64,000 nt of DNA from Moniliophthora roreri. Its lineage: Eukaryota > Basidiomycota > Agaricomycetes > Agaricales > Marasmiaceae. The notes under the pieces are model-generated. The model ran no database searches. It was given only the letters and a program-made list of their open reading frames with translations, and was not told where the DNA came from. The position numbers and the translations under genes are program-made. Shown in pieces: positions 28,117 through 44,224 of this stretch. Every line of letters begins with the position of its first letter. Positions within the stretch are counted from its first letter, which is position 1. The stretch spans positions 62,001 through 126,000 of the forward strand of contig LATX02000194.1 of assembly GCA_001466705.2 (NCBI GenBank), in the 5' to 3' direction.

Positions 28117-28768
28117 GACAGCTATTCGTGGCAGACAGTTAAATTTTTGTTCTAAGGAAGTTAACTAACCATTCATGTTGTACCAGTCCGATAGTTTACG
28201 AGAAGAAAACGTATCACTTTATTCAGAAGCAGCGCTCGGCAGTGACAAGGCATGCATACCTGCGCTAACGGCCCCAGCGGCGATAAGTGGTTGTTGATGG
28301 TGAGCTGTGTTACATTCTTGATTGCATCACAACTACGCCTTGGAATTCTCACCTAATCTCATGATCTCTTTTCGCAGGGGTTGCGGCCTGACCCGGGGCT
28401 CTGCATATTTATACTGCTCTTATCCAGCCTTCTCGTCTAGATAAAGACTTGAAGAAATAGTCAAACCATCTATGACTTGGGGACTAAGCAGAACAGCATA
28501 CGCCACTGACGGTTAGTTCGCATTGACTGTATCAGATTCGACAACCGAGCATCTAATTACCGTTATGTATCGTCTTCATTCTATGATATGTCAAGGAATG
28601 AATCTTATGCGTATATCCCCAACCCACACTTTAGTCACAGATGCCACGGCGTGTATGTTTTCGGGAAATTGCGCTTCGGCTCATGGCGTTTATAACGAGT
28701 GGCTTTCCTTGCCTTAACTGTCGGAACATCCCTCAGACGTAGTTTCACCCAACCACTCTCACTCGGAA
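28117..28768. other. Spacer between the two halogenase genes
   Basis: About 650 bp with no ORF that looks real. It should hold the terminator of halogenase 1 and the promoter of halogenase 2. A TATA-like catatttatactgc lies near 28404-28417, but it is more than 300 bp before the next ATG, so its role is doubtful. Confidence 0.4.
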
Positions 28769-31022
<2,254 letters not shown>

Positions 31023-31298
31023 AGTCAAAGTATTCACCCTGAACTTGAAATTATCTGTAAATATCGTAAATCTCTCAAGCTAATTTTGTAGTAAATTGTA
31101 ATTTATACTGGCAATCCGGACACATATGTGGTCATCCTACATCCGGAATCCGAGTCCGCATATCTCTTAATCCAAATTATGGGAGGTGTGAGTGAATGAA
31201 GCGCTAGAGCTTCCAACTCTAGTGCAGCGGTCCCGAGTCTCTTCGTGGGAAAGAAGTACGCACATCCTTTACAGTTCTCAGTGTGTTTCCTCACCATC

Positions 31299-32089
31299 AT
31301 GAGCGGTATTGGCAGTACCAACTCAACTTCTGGCGAAGAGAATCATCTATTCGGAACAATTGACAGGGATAAGTGAGTTTCAAATTTCCCTAGTGCATCT
31401 CGTTATTCACTAACCCAGAGCCAAGTAAAGTGTACATGGCCTAAATCTCACCGTTCCCGAAGATGCCAAAGAGCTCATCAAGCCTTGGGACCAGCGCGAA
31501 GATACGAACAAATATGTTGAAAGTGGTGTGGATGATCAGGTAGGACGGTCACAACGGAGTAGCTTTCGAGCTGGCAGTGACATTGGATCCGCAGGTTATC
31601 ATACATATACCCTTCATGCAGAATGTCCGTATTAAATCTATATTGCTGAAGCTCGGACGAGGAGCTACGACTCCTCTTCGTCTACGTGCATACCTCAATC
31701 GCACTACCATCGATTTCAACGATGCCGAGAACACGAAACCTCATTTGGATATCTCGCTGCTAGAAGGCGAAAGTGGTGTAGTCGAGTACCCAGTTCGAAC
31801 GGCACCAGGAGCGGGAGCATGGACGAATGTTTGGGCCGTGTCGCTGTTTTTTGTGAGTGTGCTCCTTGAACGGTTGGGATTGGGTGCACTAACGCGCTTC
31901 TGATCAAAGACCGACTCTGTAGGCGAGGAAACGTCTCGATTATACTACATTGGGTTCAAAGGCGATGTACGTGAGCCTAGGAAGGACCGGGACTCGCATA
32001 TGGACGTTCCTGCTGCCAACTCTGCATCCTCCACTCTCTTCGATCGATTATCGGAGAAGGCTGGCGGGCAGACCACTACGGCGAGATGA
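31299..32089 (+). CDS. PITH-domain protein
   Basis: Four exons (31299-31372, 31431-31539, 31595-31852, 31910-32089) give 206 residues, the usual size of a stand-alone PITH protein. Recognised segments are LVPED-like LTVPEDAKELIKPWDQREDT, YVESGVDDQVIIHIPFMQNV, RIKSILLKLGRG and SRLYYIGFKGDVREPRK. PITH domains bind the 26S proteasome in thioredoxin-like proteins (TXNL1); there is no thioredoxin domain here, so the role is uncertain. Confidence 0.88.
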
Positions 32090-32502
32090 AGGTCACGCAA
32101 TGTATCTGTAAAGTAGACGCGAATCATTCTTTGCTTCATAGAATCAAATGTGAGTTGCTGTGCGTCAAGAGGATAAAGCAAATCGATCGGTCTCAATCGA
32201 AGTCGCTATTCATTGGGAGGCGAGACATCGCGGCTCTATATACATAGATTACACATGTGTACAATTCCGTAGGGGAATACTAGTCAGAACATACGCGAAA
32301 CAGGCCGCACAACTAGATAGAAAGCAGAGTAAGGTGCAAGATCAGTGTATAATCAGGGGAATCAATAAGAACAACATGGCATCATGAACGACAGTATGGT
32401 ATACACGCGTGTCCTGAAAAGAAAGGCCCAAACGAGAGAAATAAAGAGAAAGAGAAAAAGGACGATAGGCAAACATGCATAGAACACTCTAAATCCCTAT
32501 AA

Positions 32503-34437
32503 TTAGGTGTCGGTACACCAAATCTCCAATTTGCCTTCTGGCTTGCCCTTGGAGCTCTCGCGCGCAGTTTCTATCGCGAGCTCATAGTCAGACTCGTCAG
32601 CAAGAGTGACCTTGCCGCCGTCTTCATCCTTGAATTTCAAGCCGAGTCCACCGAAACTTCTGCCAAACTTGCTTGTTACTTTCTCCATGAATTCTTCGAA
32701 GGGAGTCTCGGGAGTAAGGGCCATGCCGCGAACGTCGTCTTTGTAATGAAGCTGTGATGCATAGCTATGTCAGGGACCAGTTATTTGGTAGCTGTGGGTG
32801 GAATAACGTACTTTGACTCTGATCTTGACCAACTCGAAGGGACCGTCGTCATAGTCACCACTGACATAGCCCTCTTCTTCCTCTTCGTAAGAACTAGCGA
32901 TACGGCTGGCAGCTCGCTGTGTTCCACGTCGAGTCACCTTGCGCCTGAGGCTTCCACCTCCGAAAGAACTGGGGGCGTAGTTGCTTGTAGGCGCACTCCG
33001 TGAACCAGATCTTTGGGGTGGATAGTTCGGGTTCGCATTTGATCGTGCCCAGGCAGCAATCCGATCGGGTGCGGAAGCAGGTGGCATGGCAGGGACTGGT
33101 GGCGCATCTTCTGCAGCGCCGTAAGAATCGAGATAATCATCATAGAATTCCGTGACTCGGTTGTCACCAGGTTCTACAACAATGTGTGAATTTGTTGCTT
33201 AGTAAAGATAAAACAAGGAATACTCACCTTTTGCAGGAGGTGCTGGCGGGGGAGCGGCAGCGCTGACAGGAGAGCTTGCCTTCTTGACACTGAGCCCACG
33301 GACTGGGCCTCCCATACCAGCACCTGGTGCCACAGGCCGGTTGAGCATCGTATTGCTTCTGGTGATCGGGGCAGACGATGTTTCTGGGGATATACGTTCG
33401 CGGGCATTGGTTGGAACATTAAGAGTCGTCTTGGAGCGTGTAAGATCGGCGCTGGGTCGGGGCAGGTCATCGAGCTTGTTGACGGTGGGCGCAGGGGCTG
33501 TAGCACTTCGACTCAGGCCGCCTTGGTTATCCATGTACACTCCAAGAGGCGTCACTCCCTGTTTCAGGTTGGCGATCCCGGAGAAACCGGTTGTAGTATC
33601 CCTAGAGTCACTTGCAGCGATGAGGACCTATGAATATGTCAGCCTAAGGGTCAAAATTATCATGCATTTAGACCCTACAGGTTTGCCCATATAGCTTTTT
33701 GCTGCGGCATTCTTCAATTTCTTCTCGGGCGGACGGTAGAGCACTCCTACTGGAATGCTGAATACGGTGTATCCTTCTCCTCGGTCGGCGATCGCGTCAT
33801 CAATGACATTGTGTTCATCAGTGGCCTTTTCCTTCTTCGCCTCTTCCATATCTGCCAAGCCTTCCGCCATTCGGCCCAGGTAAATTTGGGATAGACCTTT
33901 GTTGAAGAGGACTTCGGCGGAGAATAATCTGAATTTAAGACCTAGTTGTTCATAATTTCTGGGAAATATGTTAAAAATAGAGAAGCGAATAACGGGTCGG
34001 ACCACACACATGGCTTGATTTCCCCTCAAGTAGAGTAGTGCCTCCTCAAAGTCTTTGTATGCCAGGTCATAACGAGCCAGCAAGAAATTAGAGACTCCAC
34101 ATTGAAAGTAACTAGGAAACCCCGGTCAGCACGATATGACATCAAAGGATGAGCTGGCACTCACGCAACAGCCAAATAGTTATCAAGACCGGTTGCCTCG
34201 ATAAACTTTTCGACCGCAGCTTCGTGCTCTCCAAGAGTAGCATAGATAAGACCCATATTCGTCAAGATTTTTGATGAGTCGGCAATCCGCTGCGCACAAC
34301 GCAAATCGTTTGAAACCCCTGAATGGTTGGAGGAAAGGAATACGCACAGAGAAGAGATCTAGAGACTTTTCAAAATCTTCCTCATCATAAGCTTTGAGCG
34401 CAGCGGCCCAGGTTTCGAGTTCAGCTTTGAGAGACAT
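32503..34437 (-). CDS. noxR: NADPH oxidase regulator NoxR (p67phox-like)
   Basis: Cytosolic activator of fungal NADPH oxidases, recruited with Rac to make superoxide during differentiation. Seven exons (34348-34437, 34165-34289, 34010-34111, 33679-33958, 33228-33627, 32812-33173, 32503-32751) give 535 residues. The N-terminal TPR array reads TWAAALKAYDEEDFEKSLDL, KILTNMGLIYATLGEHEAAV, and LFNKGLSQIYLGRMAEGLAD. An activation-type segment GYTVFSIPVGVLYRPPEKK follows, then a long Ser/Pro-rich disordered middle. The protein ends in a PB1 domain (VKIRVKLHYKDDVRGMAL to DYELAIETARESS). No SH3 domain is present, as is usual in fungal NoxR. Confidence 0.92.
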
Positions 34438-35824
34438 GGGTGATTGACCGGGAGCGATCCTGTCGCGATGGGCAGCGGCTGGCGGTGATGAAGAAAGGTG
34501 TTCAAAGAGTGTGGTGAAAGAAAGGAAAAAAAATAAAAGAAAGAGAAAAAAAGAAATTGAGACGCAGTCCCAAGGAAGAGAGGCGGGAAATGGGAGATGG
34601 TGATGGTCGAGGGGGAAAGAGGTATTTAAAAGTCAGACGTTGAGCAGGGCTGGGTCGCTGTAACAACAACACTTGGGGGGCGCTGATCTGTTGTTATGCA
34701 GGACAAATTTCCCACGAGTTCTTGTCCTGTTTCCTCCTTTTAAAGCTTTCACAGTTCCTTGATTCCTGTTTAGTTGTTCTCCTTCATTCATTCTTGTTCT
34801 TTTTGTCCATCCATAGATCCCAGGAAAACAGTTCCATCTACCAGTTCATTCAAACTATTATCCACGCATCGCCACACGGGTCGAATCCCATCAAGGTCAA
34901 CGTCCCTTTACAATCTGGCGAGTCCGCCGTTTGGGTTAATCCATCATGACAACTCACCGCGGGCGGTGAATTTTTGCCATCTGTATGCCGAATTGCTCAC
35001 ATCTAAAAGGCGCCCTTTTCACTTGGTTCGTAAAATCTAGGTTGCTCTGTGACGGCCTGTGAGAGTCAGGATCTGCCCAGTTTGGCCTCGAACCCCACCC
35101 CACAGTCGCGAGTCAACGCCGCGACTCGGTATTGAACAACCATCCAAAGCAACAACAGCCTTGCGTTAGCCTCGCATGTACATCAATTACGGTGTTATCG
35201 GCACTCTTGTTCACAAAATTACATTGCGACTGCCACCTCGACTGTTTTTTACTGTTTCATGGCGCTCCGCCAGCACGTCCCTGAGGCTGTAGGTCCCTGT
35301 CATACCAGCGTACTCTTGTATCGGAGAACACGATCTTGTAGTCTTTTGCACTCGTCGCAGGACATCTCCCATGTGCAGGTCCGGGGATCCGCTTATCGGT
35401 CGAGAGGCCAAATAAAACGGCCTCCAGCAAACAAGTGACGAGTGATGTCGATCCATTCCACTGGTTCCTCTGCAGCATGTTGAATTACTTTACTACCTCC
35501 TTGTGCTGAGCAACACTATAACAGCAGTTATCAATCTACCTCCAGCGACGAGAGGGTAACATTCTATAACTAGATACTAAATGTTATAGCAGTAAAATAC
35601 AAATTTGTCCCAACAGCCTTCCATTCATTATCGAAAAAGATATGTAGATTCGTAAAAATAGCAAGAGGGAGCGTAACGTCCGAGAATGCATGTTACGGGT
35701 AACAAAAAAACAAAAAAAAAAAAGGCAGAAACGGAGCAATTCGAACCAAAGAAGTAGAGAATTCGAAAGTCGAAGGAAGGAATAATGATATGTCAAAGAT
35801 GCGGGTCAAAAACTCTACTTGAAG
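34438..35824. other. Intergenic region between NoxR and the flippase
   Basis: Nearly 1.4 kb with no supported gene on either strand. Near NoxR the sequence is a purine-rich tract (aaagaaaggaaaaaaaataa, about 34520-34560) and a tatttaaaag TATA-like element at about 34621-34630, which on the minus strand lies roughly 185 bp before the NoxR ATG. A run of A (about 35705-35721) marks the flippase 3' side. Short ORFs near 35211-35478 look like chance. Confidence 0.45.
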
Positions 35825-38800
35825 CTAATATCCCGAGGGCTTTGCATTCGACTTAGATGTGTCGTACGCTCGAATCAACTTTGCCTGGTCTTGTCTTCCA
35901 GAAGTCTCTGTCTGACTAAACGCAAACCCGCGATTCCGCCGCATGCGCTGCACCGCGCGCACCTTCTTGATAGCTTTTTGGAACCTACGCAGCAGGCCGG
36001 CGTTAACAAAAAGAAAGGGATATTTTTGAAGAGAACGGAGATGACGTACTGTTCTTGCCTTGGCCGATAATCCGGGATATTGTATTTCTGAAGTTCCTGC
36101 GCGATGTGGTACGACAAAGGCATGTATGTTCTTCGGTAGCTATCGGATGGCCATCAGCGTTTCCATTACGACAACGGGAACAGAAGGGGGTGAATGATAG
36201 TGACATTCAAGCAAGGGAGAACAGAAACACGTACTATTTCCAAGCAAAGTCCCGACTAAGGCAGAATATCGGGATCATCAAAAGGACGAAATAAAACACC
36301 CCATTTGTCCACAGACGGTCCACGATACCATAGTACTCTGTGGAGAAGCCGATAGCAGGTGCGGCGACTGCGTAGATAGGGAGGAAGACCATGGTAAAAG
36401 CAAAAGATCCAGGGATAGCTAAAAAAAGAAGGTCAGAATCTATAAACACCTCGCAGATACCTAAAAAGAGCGTACCGGCAACAGTATACTTTGTCCAAAT
36501 GCTATGCAACGAGACGAACCATGAGCTTCTCAACAGGTGACGGAAGCGTAAATCAGCAACACCCACTCTGAAATCAAAGCAGCCTTTCCTAGCACTGTGA
36601 GAAGCACCGCAAGATACAGCGTTGTACCCCAGAACCAGTGACCAGTATCCAGACCGTTCGTCTGCTTGATATCACCCCACCATAAAATGACCGAGAACCC
36701 GTACAATAGCTACCAGAATGATGACATGAGCCAGTCTCCCGACCAACATCTCGAGAGTAACACTCACCAAAGAATGATACAACGCATTCGCAATCCACAT
36801 CCAAAATGCCGTCTTGGTGAAAAACTCGTTTCTCTGACCAAGCATGTAAAGCTGCGGATATCTGTCCAATATCCGCGCCGAGACAAATTGGTCAAAGACA
36901 CCGATAACGAGGGGCGGTAAGACGGTAAACAACACGTTGTAAAGTGACAGTGTCCATGACTCGTAGGCGATTTGTCCGGAAAAGTTGTTGAAGAAGGAAT
37001 ACTGCGGATCGTATTGATTTGATTATCAGCATTTGTTAGTGGCAACCAGTACGTACCCAGAACTGAGTCATGTACAGAACAATGTTCTTGTAGAATGAAT
37101 CTGATAACATGGCTAAGAATAGACAGCATCATCAAGATTCCCCAAGTTTTCACGTACATAGAATCAATTTGGAAAGCCTCCTGTAACTCCATGCGCCGTG
37201 CACGAGTAGTAGCTTTTTCAGGTATCGGAATTGGGATATGGCTACGTCCGCTGAACGTGCGGCTTGAAGACCCTGTCATGTCATAGCAACAGATTATTGA
37301 ATTGTAGGAACGAAACAACTCGAATAGGGGTCCACATACCTCGACGCCAGAAATACCAACACCTACGTGGGCGGCTTGAATCATACTGACATCGTTTGCA
37401 CCGTCGCCGATAGCAAGCAAGATTGCCTTTTGATTCCTTTTGACAAGCTTGACAACCAGCGCTTTCTGTAATGGGGATACTCGACCTGTCCACGTCCGTG
37501 TCAGATTCATATAAAGGTCAACCTGAAAAGTAGAACTGCAGACACCCACAGCAAATAACTGCCTTGCACATGATTGCCAACTCCAAAAACACCTTGGATA
37601 TCGACTTTTCGAGTGCAAATGTCAGACTCTTGCCATCTACGTATACGTCTTGTCAGTTACTCTGATCAACCTGCCAACTGAGTACCTACCGATCACAAGC
37701 GCCAAATCCTCTTGCTCGCCCGTACTCCGCTGATTCTTGATAGCTGACAGTCGCTTGGTGATAAACTCCTCTGTATCATGTGCCGTTTCCTCGTTCACAA
37801 TGACCTACAGTGTGTAAGCCACCCACAATCCCAATCCGTCCAGTCATCCACTCACCAAATTCATACTCTCACTTATCAGCCTACAACTCATCCCGATATT
37901 AATTGCCGTCTCTTGTCGATCCCCCGTCAAAACCCAGACTTTAATCCCAGCCTGCTGAAGCGTATGTATCGTATCAGGAACGCCTTCTTGCAATTTATCC
38001 TCAATTGCTGTGGCACCCAAAAGAAAGAGATCCTTCTCGATAAGCTCGGCTGCTTGATCGAGGGCTTCGCCACGCCCATTGATAGTCTGCGCTGCTTGGT
38101 CGTATATAGCTGCCCATTGTTTATATTCCGGTTCGGGGATGTCACGAGAGGCGAGGCAGAGCGTACGGAGGCCTTCGGTTGCGTAGTCCTATAATTAACA
38201 CCGTTAGCACCATTAGCCGCTGAAAAGAAAAGAAAAGAAAAGAAAAAGAAAGGAAGAGAGAAAGACTCACCTCGAGATGAACCAATGTCTTTTCCGTATA
38301 CGGCTGATTCTTACTTAGCCTTTCGAGAATAACCGTATCAGCCCCTTTACAAAATATCTTGACCTGTCCATTCGGCATCCTAACGACCGTAGACATCCTC
38401 TTTCGTGTCGAATTGAACTCGCACACGTTCAAAATCTCGAATTCTTGATCTTGACCAAAGATGTTGACGAATACTGACTTTGGTTTGCGCGTCTGCACAC
38501 ACACAAGTCAGCAAGGAGGGTAGAAGACCCCAAACGTGATACGCACATGAAACTGATACCCCAACAACTCCGCCCCAGCCACTAACGCCGCCTCATCAGG
38601 ACTACTAGCCTGATACACCGTCTTGCCATCTTTAACCTCAGGTATAACCGTATGACACACGGCTAACAAGGTTAAAAACTCTTTCACCACCTCTCTCTCT
38701 TTATTTTGTGTCGACGAACTCGTCGACGCCGCATCTGCAAACGGATTATTCCCCGTCCCTTCCAACAATGCACTCATCTCTTTAAATGTCCTCCACCTCT

Positions 38801-40744
38801 CTCCACCTCCCTCCCCTTTCCGATTTTCATCCACCACATCGGCATAAGCAACCCCAGCAATCGAGCACATTCTAAACTCCATCTCGTTCCTAGTCAATGT
38901 ACCCGTTTTATCGCTAAACACGTATTCAATCTGTCCTAGTTCTTCCACCAATGAACTTGTACGACATAGAGCTGGGGTATCGGTTTTGGGGTAGTACATG
39001 TCCAGATCGGAATTGATGAGTTGGGCTTGTTGGAATTTGACGACTTCCATTGTGACGATGAGGGAGATGGGGATGAGGTTGTTGTAGAGGATGATAAAGG
39101 TTAGGATGTCTTCGACGAAGCCTTTAGCTGCACGGATGTCAGCGGAAAAAAAAAAAAAGGGAGAAGGAAACCAAGAACCAACGCACCCCTCCCACTCAAC
39201 GAACTAGTCTCAAATAGATACCACTGCTGCTGCGAAAAGAACCATGTACGTATACTACTCCCAATCGTACTCCCGATCGACAAGGCGAGTAAGAGTATGA
39301 ACAGGAAGACGATTTGGATGTTGACTTGTCTCTCTACGGCAGTTCGTTTAATAGGTGCTGCCGTAGCGTTCCGCATCAACTTTGTTTCGTGGCCCGTAAA
39401 TACGACTAGACCGTATATCCAAGGTGTATTCCGAATTTGTGCCCCACGGAGGAGTAATTGATCGGGTCCGAGAGGAACTTGTTTGGGTGTTCCCATGGAA
39501 GTGATGAGGTCGAGTGTACCTTCGTATGTATACAATGAATTGTTTGGGTGTTCTGAACGTAACATTCCACGGAGAGCGTTGACGGGTGCCGGAGATGTCA
39601 ATTGAGAGGTATGCGGTGAGGCTTGTTTGATTTTGAGATTTGTTTCCCTGCCAACTCATCAGTAAAGAACCTTGAGCTCCCTCTCCAACAATACGCACCC
39701 ATCCAAATTACTCGTCTCGATATAACACAACCCCTCTGGTTCACTACTACTTAGCAAAACCATATCCGCAGGAATGAAATCATCGCTTTCTAGACGAACA
39801 ACGTCTCCGACATGAATATCTTTCCATTTCTTTTCTGTAAATGTATCTTGAGTGGTGAGAGCTTTGGCTTTGCGGGAGTTGAGTTCAGAGTCTGATTGAT
39901 GTCGTTTCTACGGGATGAACAGTTAATAGGGTACAAGAAAGGCTGTGGCTGGGCAAGACGTACGAGATCCTCTTGGACTTCTTTGAAAGCTGAAGCTAGC
40001 AAGACGACTGCTAGAGGAGCGATGGTGGTATATTTGTTTGTGGGAGATACATCTGGGATTTGTTGTATACAAGCGGTAAAGAGGAAAAAGAGGTTGGCGT
40101 ATTTGGAGAATTGTTCTGGGAAGGATGTTGACGTGAGCACATAATAGCAACGAGTGTGCATACTCACCGAGAAGGAACTTTGGTAGAAAAGTAGCAATAT
40201 TGTACTTGCTAGTCGAGACATAATTGTTGACAAACTCTGAATTGGCAGCACTATTATTGAGAGCGATGGTGCGTTCACCGGTCAAAACCTGTTCCTTTTG
40301 CCAAGGCCATTTCCACCTAAAGTTTTTTGCCAAAGCCGACGACTTTTTTGTTGGTTTTTCGGATGAAGATGAGGATGAAGGGTTTGAAGACATGGGTATC
40401 TGGTTTGAATCGTCGTCGTCAAAGTTCCAGCGTTGAGGAAGACTGTCACCAAGGGCGAGAGTTGAATTTGAATTGTTGAGGCCTGCAGGAGGAGCTCCTG
40501 ATCGAGCAAAGGGTAAACCACTCTCCTGAGAGTGCATGGCAGGTGCAGAGTGACCAAACGCTGAATCTGGGACTTCTTCAACATCATCGTCGAAAAAAGG
40601 ATCGAGGTTATTGTTGGAAGTATTTGGGGAGAATGGGCTGGTGGTGGATGGAGGGTAACCTGACCCATTGCCATTGCTTGCAGGCTGGTACTGCCGAGTT
40701 GCAGGGTTTGCCTGCGAGACGAGACGAAGGAAATCATCGCTCAT
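35825..40744 (-). CDS. DRS2: P4-ATPase phospholipid flippase (Drs2-like)
   Basis: Type IV P-type ATPase moving aminophospholipids to the cytosolic leaflet in Golgi/endosomal membranes. Well-resolved exons include 40168-40744, 39964-40115, 39699-39907, 39187-39647, 38547-39127, 38271-38492, 37856-38189 and 37690-37804; the membrane part from about 37270 down has more short exons that I placed only roughly. Visible in order are a Ser/Asn-rich N-terminus, [20 protein letters not shown] (TM1), LDGETNLK (actuator), [18 protein letters not shown] (phosphorylation Asp), [59 protein letters not shown] and a tail ending SNAKPSGY. The N-terminus could begin nine codons earlier. Confidence 0.92.
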
Positions 40745-41460
40745 GGCGATTAGAAGGGGGGGAAGAGACAAGGTTTAGATGGAGCAATTTCCACGGTGGC
40801 CAGGCAGTGAATTAGGCGCACTGCCGCTTTGCGCAGCGACCAAGCAGTGACACAACACTTTGGGCTGCTGCTAGGCACAACATTCGGTAGCTGGGCATTT
40901 CACAGGATATATTCTAGTGTATTCTCAACTATTTTACAACTGGCATGTTGAATAGCGGTGTATCTGCTTTGCAAGCCTGAGTGCTTTCATGCAAGGCGCC
41001 TACAGTAGTATGTCATATGGACTGTGTAATGTACGCAGCCCGCTCCAAAGGTTTACACGTCGCCTGATCTTGCTCGAGTTGCAAGGCTGCTGCAGAGTCC
41101 AGCGTTTACATCATACCATCCCTCGACCGACCTTCGACATTGGTTCAAAGGCTGCAGCACTGTCGCAGCATCATGTTATTTATGTGGCGTGTACCTACCC
41201 AACCTATAAATGTCAGGTGTACAGCGGTCATCTATCTTTATACCCTTTCCCATCCTCCAAGTCCAATCCTAGCATGCAAATTCATCCTATTTTTTTATTT
41301 TTTTTTTTTGCCTGACCCAAATGTGACCCTTGGACGACCCAGTGGCGACCCTTGGGCGTCATTAAAAGAATATGTATGTATAGGGCAACCTTAGCCGATC
41401 AGTATCACCTTTGCTCTCCCACCACCATACCAGCTCCGCTGAGGAGGGGCATTCCAAACC
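40745..41460. promoter_or_regulatory. Divergent spacer between flippase and glycosyltransferase
   Basis: About 715 bp, no gene supported. It contains a tatttttttattttttttttttg tract near 41289-41311 and a near-repeat tgacccttgg / cgacccttgg (41327-41361). The two flanking start codons face away, so both promoters should lie here. Confidence 0.4.
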
Positions 41461-43873
41461 ATGCCTTCCTCTGTCCATTATAGAGCCCCTTCCTACTCTG
41501 TACGAGGTCGTCGTCTCAGTCGTGCAGAATCCCCTCTACCAAAATACGCAGACGACAGAAAACCCCCTTCCCTCACAAGTCCTCCATCCCCAGCTCCATC
41601 CCTATTCTCCCTCAATATACCCTCCATACGTTATAGATTCAAACAATGGGCCTCTTTTCATCCAAGATTAGGTCGTCGAAGAGGCTCATTTCTCGTATTT
41701 CTCGCTTACCTAGCCCTCATTTTCACCGTCTTTGCCCTCGCTCAATATTTCGCAGTCGGCTCCAGACATAAACCAATCACTTGGCCTACCGTTGGCTGGC
41801 CAGGTACAACCACCGTTCCCACTCTTGTATTCAGACGTGAGGACCTCCAACGAATTTGGCATTGGGAGATTGCTAGCGGCCATCATCCAAGTCGACGAAG
41901 TAGTGAGTGCACACAGTTTTTATTTTTTTTCATGTATGGCTACTGACTTGCAGCTTTTTTCCAGTACCCAAACAATTAGAATTCACCTCATCCCCAGAAA
42001 ACCCTTCTCTACCTCCTCGTTCTCCCATTGGTGACCCTCATGGTACCATTGGCGTCGGTCCAAAGCGTGTCTACCTCGACATGCAAAGCGACGCTCAAAA
42101 CCTTGCTTATCCACCCCGTCCCAGACCTGGAAGCGTAGCTGACCTAGACATCATCATGCAACATTGTGATTTTAGTATCAATCGCGTAAGTGTCCCACAC
42201 ACTCTACACAGCTTCCCGGGCGCTTCTCATTCAATTCTCGGCAGTACGTCCGCGACTGTCTCGAAATCCTTCGTGTCGGCGCAGGTCTAGATAACGGCAA
42301 ACGTGTCCGTCGTCACATCCCTGAAGACTGGAAATACGTCTTTGTTGAAGATTCCAACCACACCTCACATCATACCTCTACTTCTCCCTATTCTCCCGAA
42401 GTAATACAACGCCAACAACAACGCCGAATCCTTGTCCGCAGCGAACACGAGAGCGCAATCCCCGCACAAGATTTCACCAAAAACCGAAAAGCCGTTTGGG
42501 AACCTTCACCTATTCAATTACCTCTCGTTCAACAACACGGTGGAGGCAAAACTCCAGGTTCAGGTTTACACTCCTACTGTGACCCAACCCAACCGCGAAT
42601 CTTTCACATGTTCTGGACTGGTGACTTTACCGACAAACCTTACCTAGCCATCCTCTCCTTCCTATTCACCCAAAACCTCGGTCTTCATCTTTCCCCAGAC
42701 ACATCACCCGCTTCTTCAGGAATATGCGCACCCAAATTGTGGGTATGGATAAATCCAGGATACGTATTCACACTCTACAACCCCAACGCTCGTCAAGACA
42801 TGTTTGCATCGTTGGAAAAAAACCAATGGAGCGCACCGTTTTTACACCCTAGGTTCAAGGATATCATACAATTCCAGTTTTGGAATACGACCGAACAGTT
42901 GGAGAGTGTTGAAGAGTTGCGGGGGGATTGGAAAAAGGCAAAGACGATCTTTAACTCTGGGGGGTATACCATACCTGTTCCGGATCGGGCAAAGAATTGG
43001 CCACCACCCGCGACGACTGAGGGGCGTAAGGGTAATGGGGAGACCAACGACACTGAGCACGACCGCGAATCTGAAGGCGGAATAATGGAAACCGACAAGA
43101 TCAGCGTCGTACTCTCCGATATGGCACGTTTCATCATCTGCCATCGTTTCGGCGGCGTCTATATTGACGCAGACACTCTTTTCCTCCGCGATTGGGAAGA
43201 ACTCTGGGGGTGGCGTGGAGCGTTTGCATATCGTTGGTCGTTTCATGACAACTATAATACCGCTGTCCTACGACTCAACAAGGGTAGTGCTTTGGGGACG
43301 TTTTTGCTTAGGACGGCGTTGAAGAATGGGTTTGATTTCCATCCGATGACGATTACGGATTATTTGAGAGATGCAAAGATGGAAGAGTTGTTGTTTAGGT
43401 TGCCGGATGCGTTGTTTGATTCGGCATGGTTGAATATGGAGGGGTATCAGAGAGATAGACCACCGATGCCGTATTTTGTTAGGTAAGGGCTATGGGTTTT
43501 CTTGCCTTGTGTTGCGCTAATGGTGTATAGGTTTGAGGAATTCTTTGAAACACCTGCTGTGGATAGTGCTGCGCCCCAGGTCGTAGGCTTTGATGGATTC
43601 TTCAAGGGAGCGTTTTCATATCATTTCCATAATTCATGGTGCGTTGTGTCTCTTCCGCAACGCGTACTCACACACTGACGCGCACACAGGTCAAGGCTCT
43701 CGGACCCCTCACGAAACTTCCCCGACTTGGCACCTGTCATGAACACAACGACACTACCAACAGTGACACAGGATAGACAAGATTTAGATTGGTCAACTGT
43801 GTTAAAGAGGACATTCGAGGCGTATTTGAGGGGTGAGAGAGGGAACATGTATGGAGAGTGGATTCATTGGTAG
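41461..43873 (+). CDS. GT32-like glycosyltransferase (type II membrane protein)
   Basis: Five exons (41461-41902, 41965-42185, 42245-43482, 43531-43638, 43690-43873) give 730 residues. A cytosolic basic, Ser/Pro-rich head of about 75 residues precedes one membrane anchor (FLVFLAYLALIFTVFALAQYF). The lumenal catalytic region has RIFHMFWTGDFTDKPYLAIL, PKLWVWINPGY and the nucleotide-sugar DXD site in HRFGGVYIDADTLFLRDWEE, typical of the sugar-binding DXD family (GT32, mannosyl or galactosyl transferases). The C-terminal region carries AFSYHFHNSWSRL, the conserved His-Trp acceptor-side motif. The donor sugar cannot be read from sequence. Confidence 0.83.
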
Positions 43874-44224
43874 TGTATTAGACCGTAGCCGGTATCTATT
43901 CTGACAGTTTACTCTTTTCTCTTTTTCTTTTCTTATATTCCTCACTCTGACGAACGAACGAACGAATTTGCACTTGCATAACCTGACCTGACTTTCTTTT
44001 TTTTACATACTATTGTCGCTCCTTTGGTTTTATTTTACGTTCCCTTGTCTTGCCATTGGCGTTTTCTTCCATCCAGCTCTTTGATTGCTGTCCCTGGACA
44101 TTGGTTTGGATTTGTCATTCTGCACATGCTTTACACTTCTTTAATCCCTTTGTAGTTTAATATCTCTACCTTGACCTTATTCATCATATTCATAGTAGAC
44201 TGTACACATCTCAATACTACTTGC

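Noticed and set aside
34870..34900. tRNA-like T-loop sequence (gggtcgaatccc)
   Set aside because: No matching acceptor stem, D-arm or anticodon arm could be found around it.
35211..35796. Minus-strand ORFs between NoxR and the flippase
   Set aside because: Composition is irregular and no family or splice pattern is seen; treated as non-coding.
38221..38260. gaaaa tandem repeat
   Set aside because: It lies inside a flippase intron and is ordinary low-complexity sequence.
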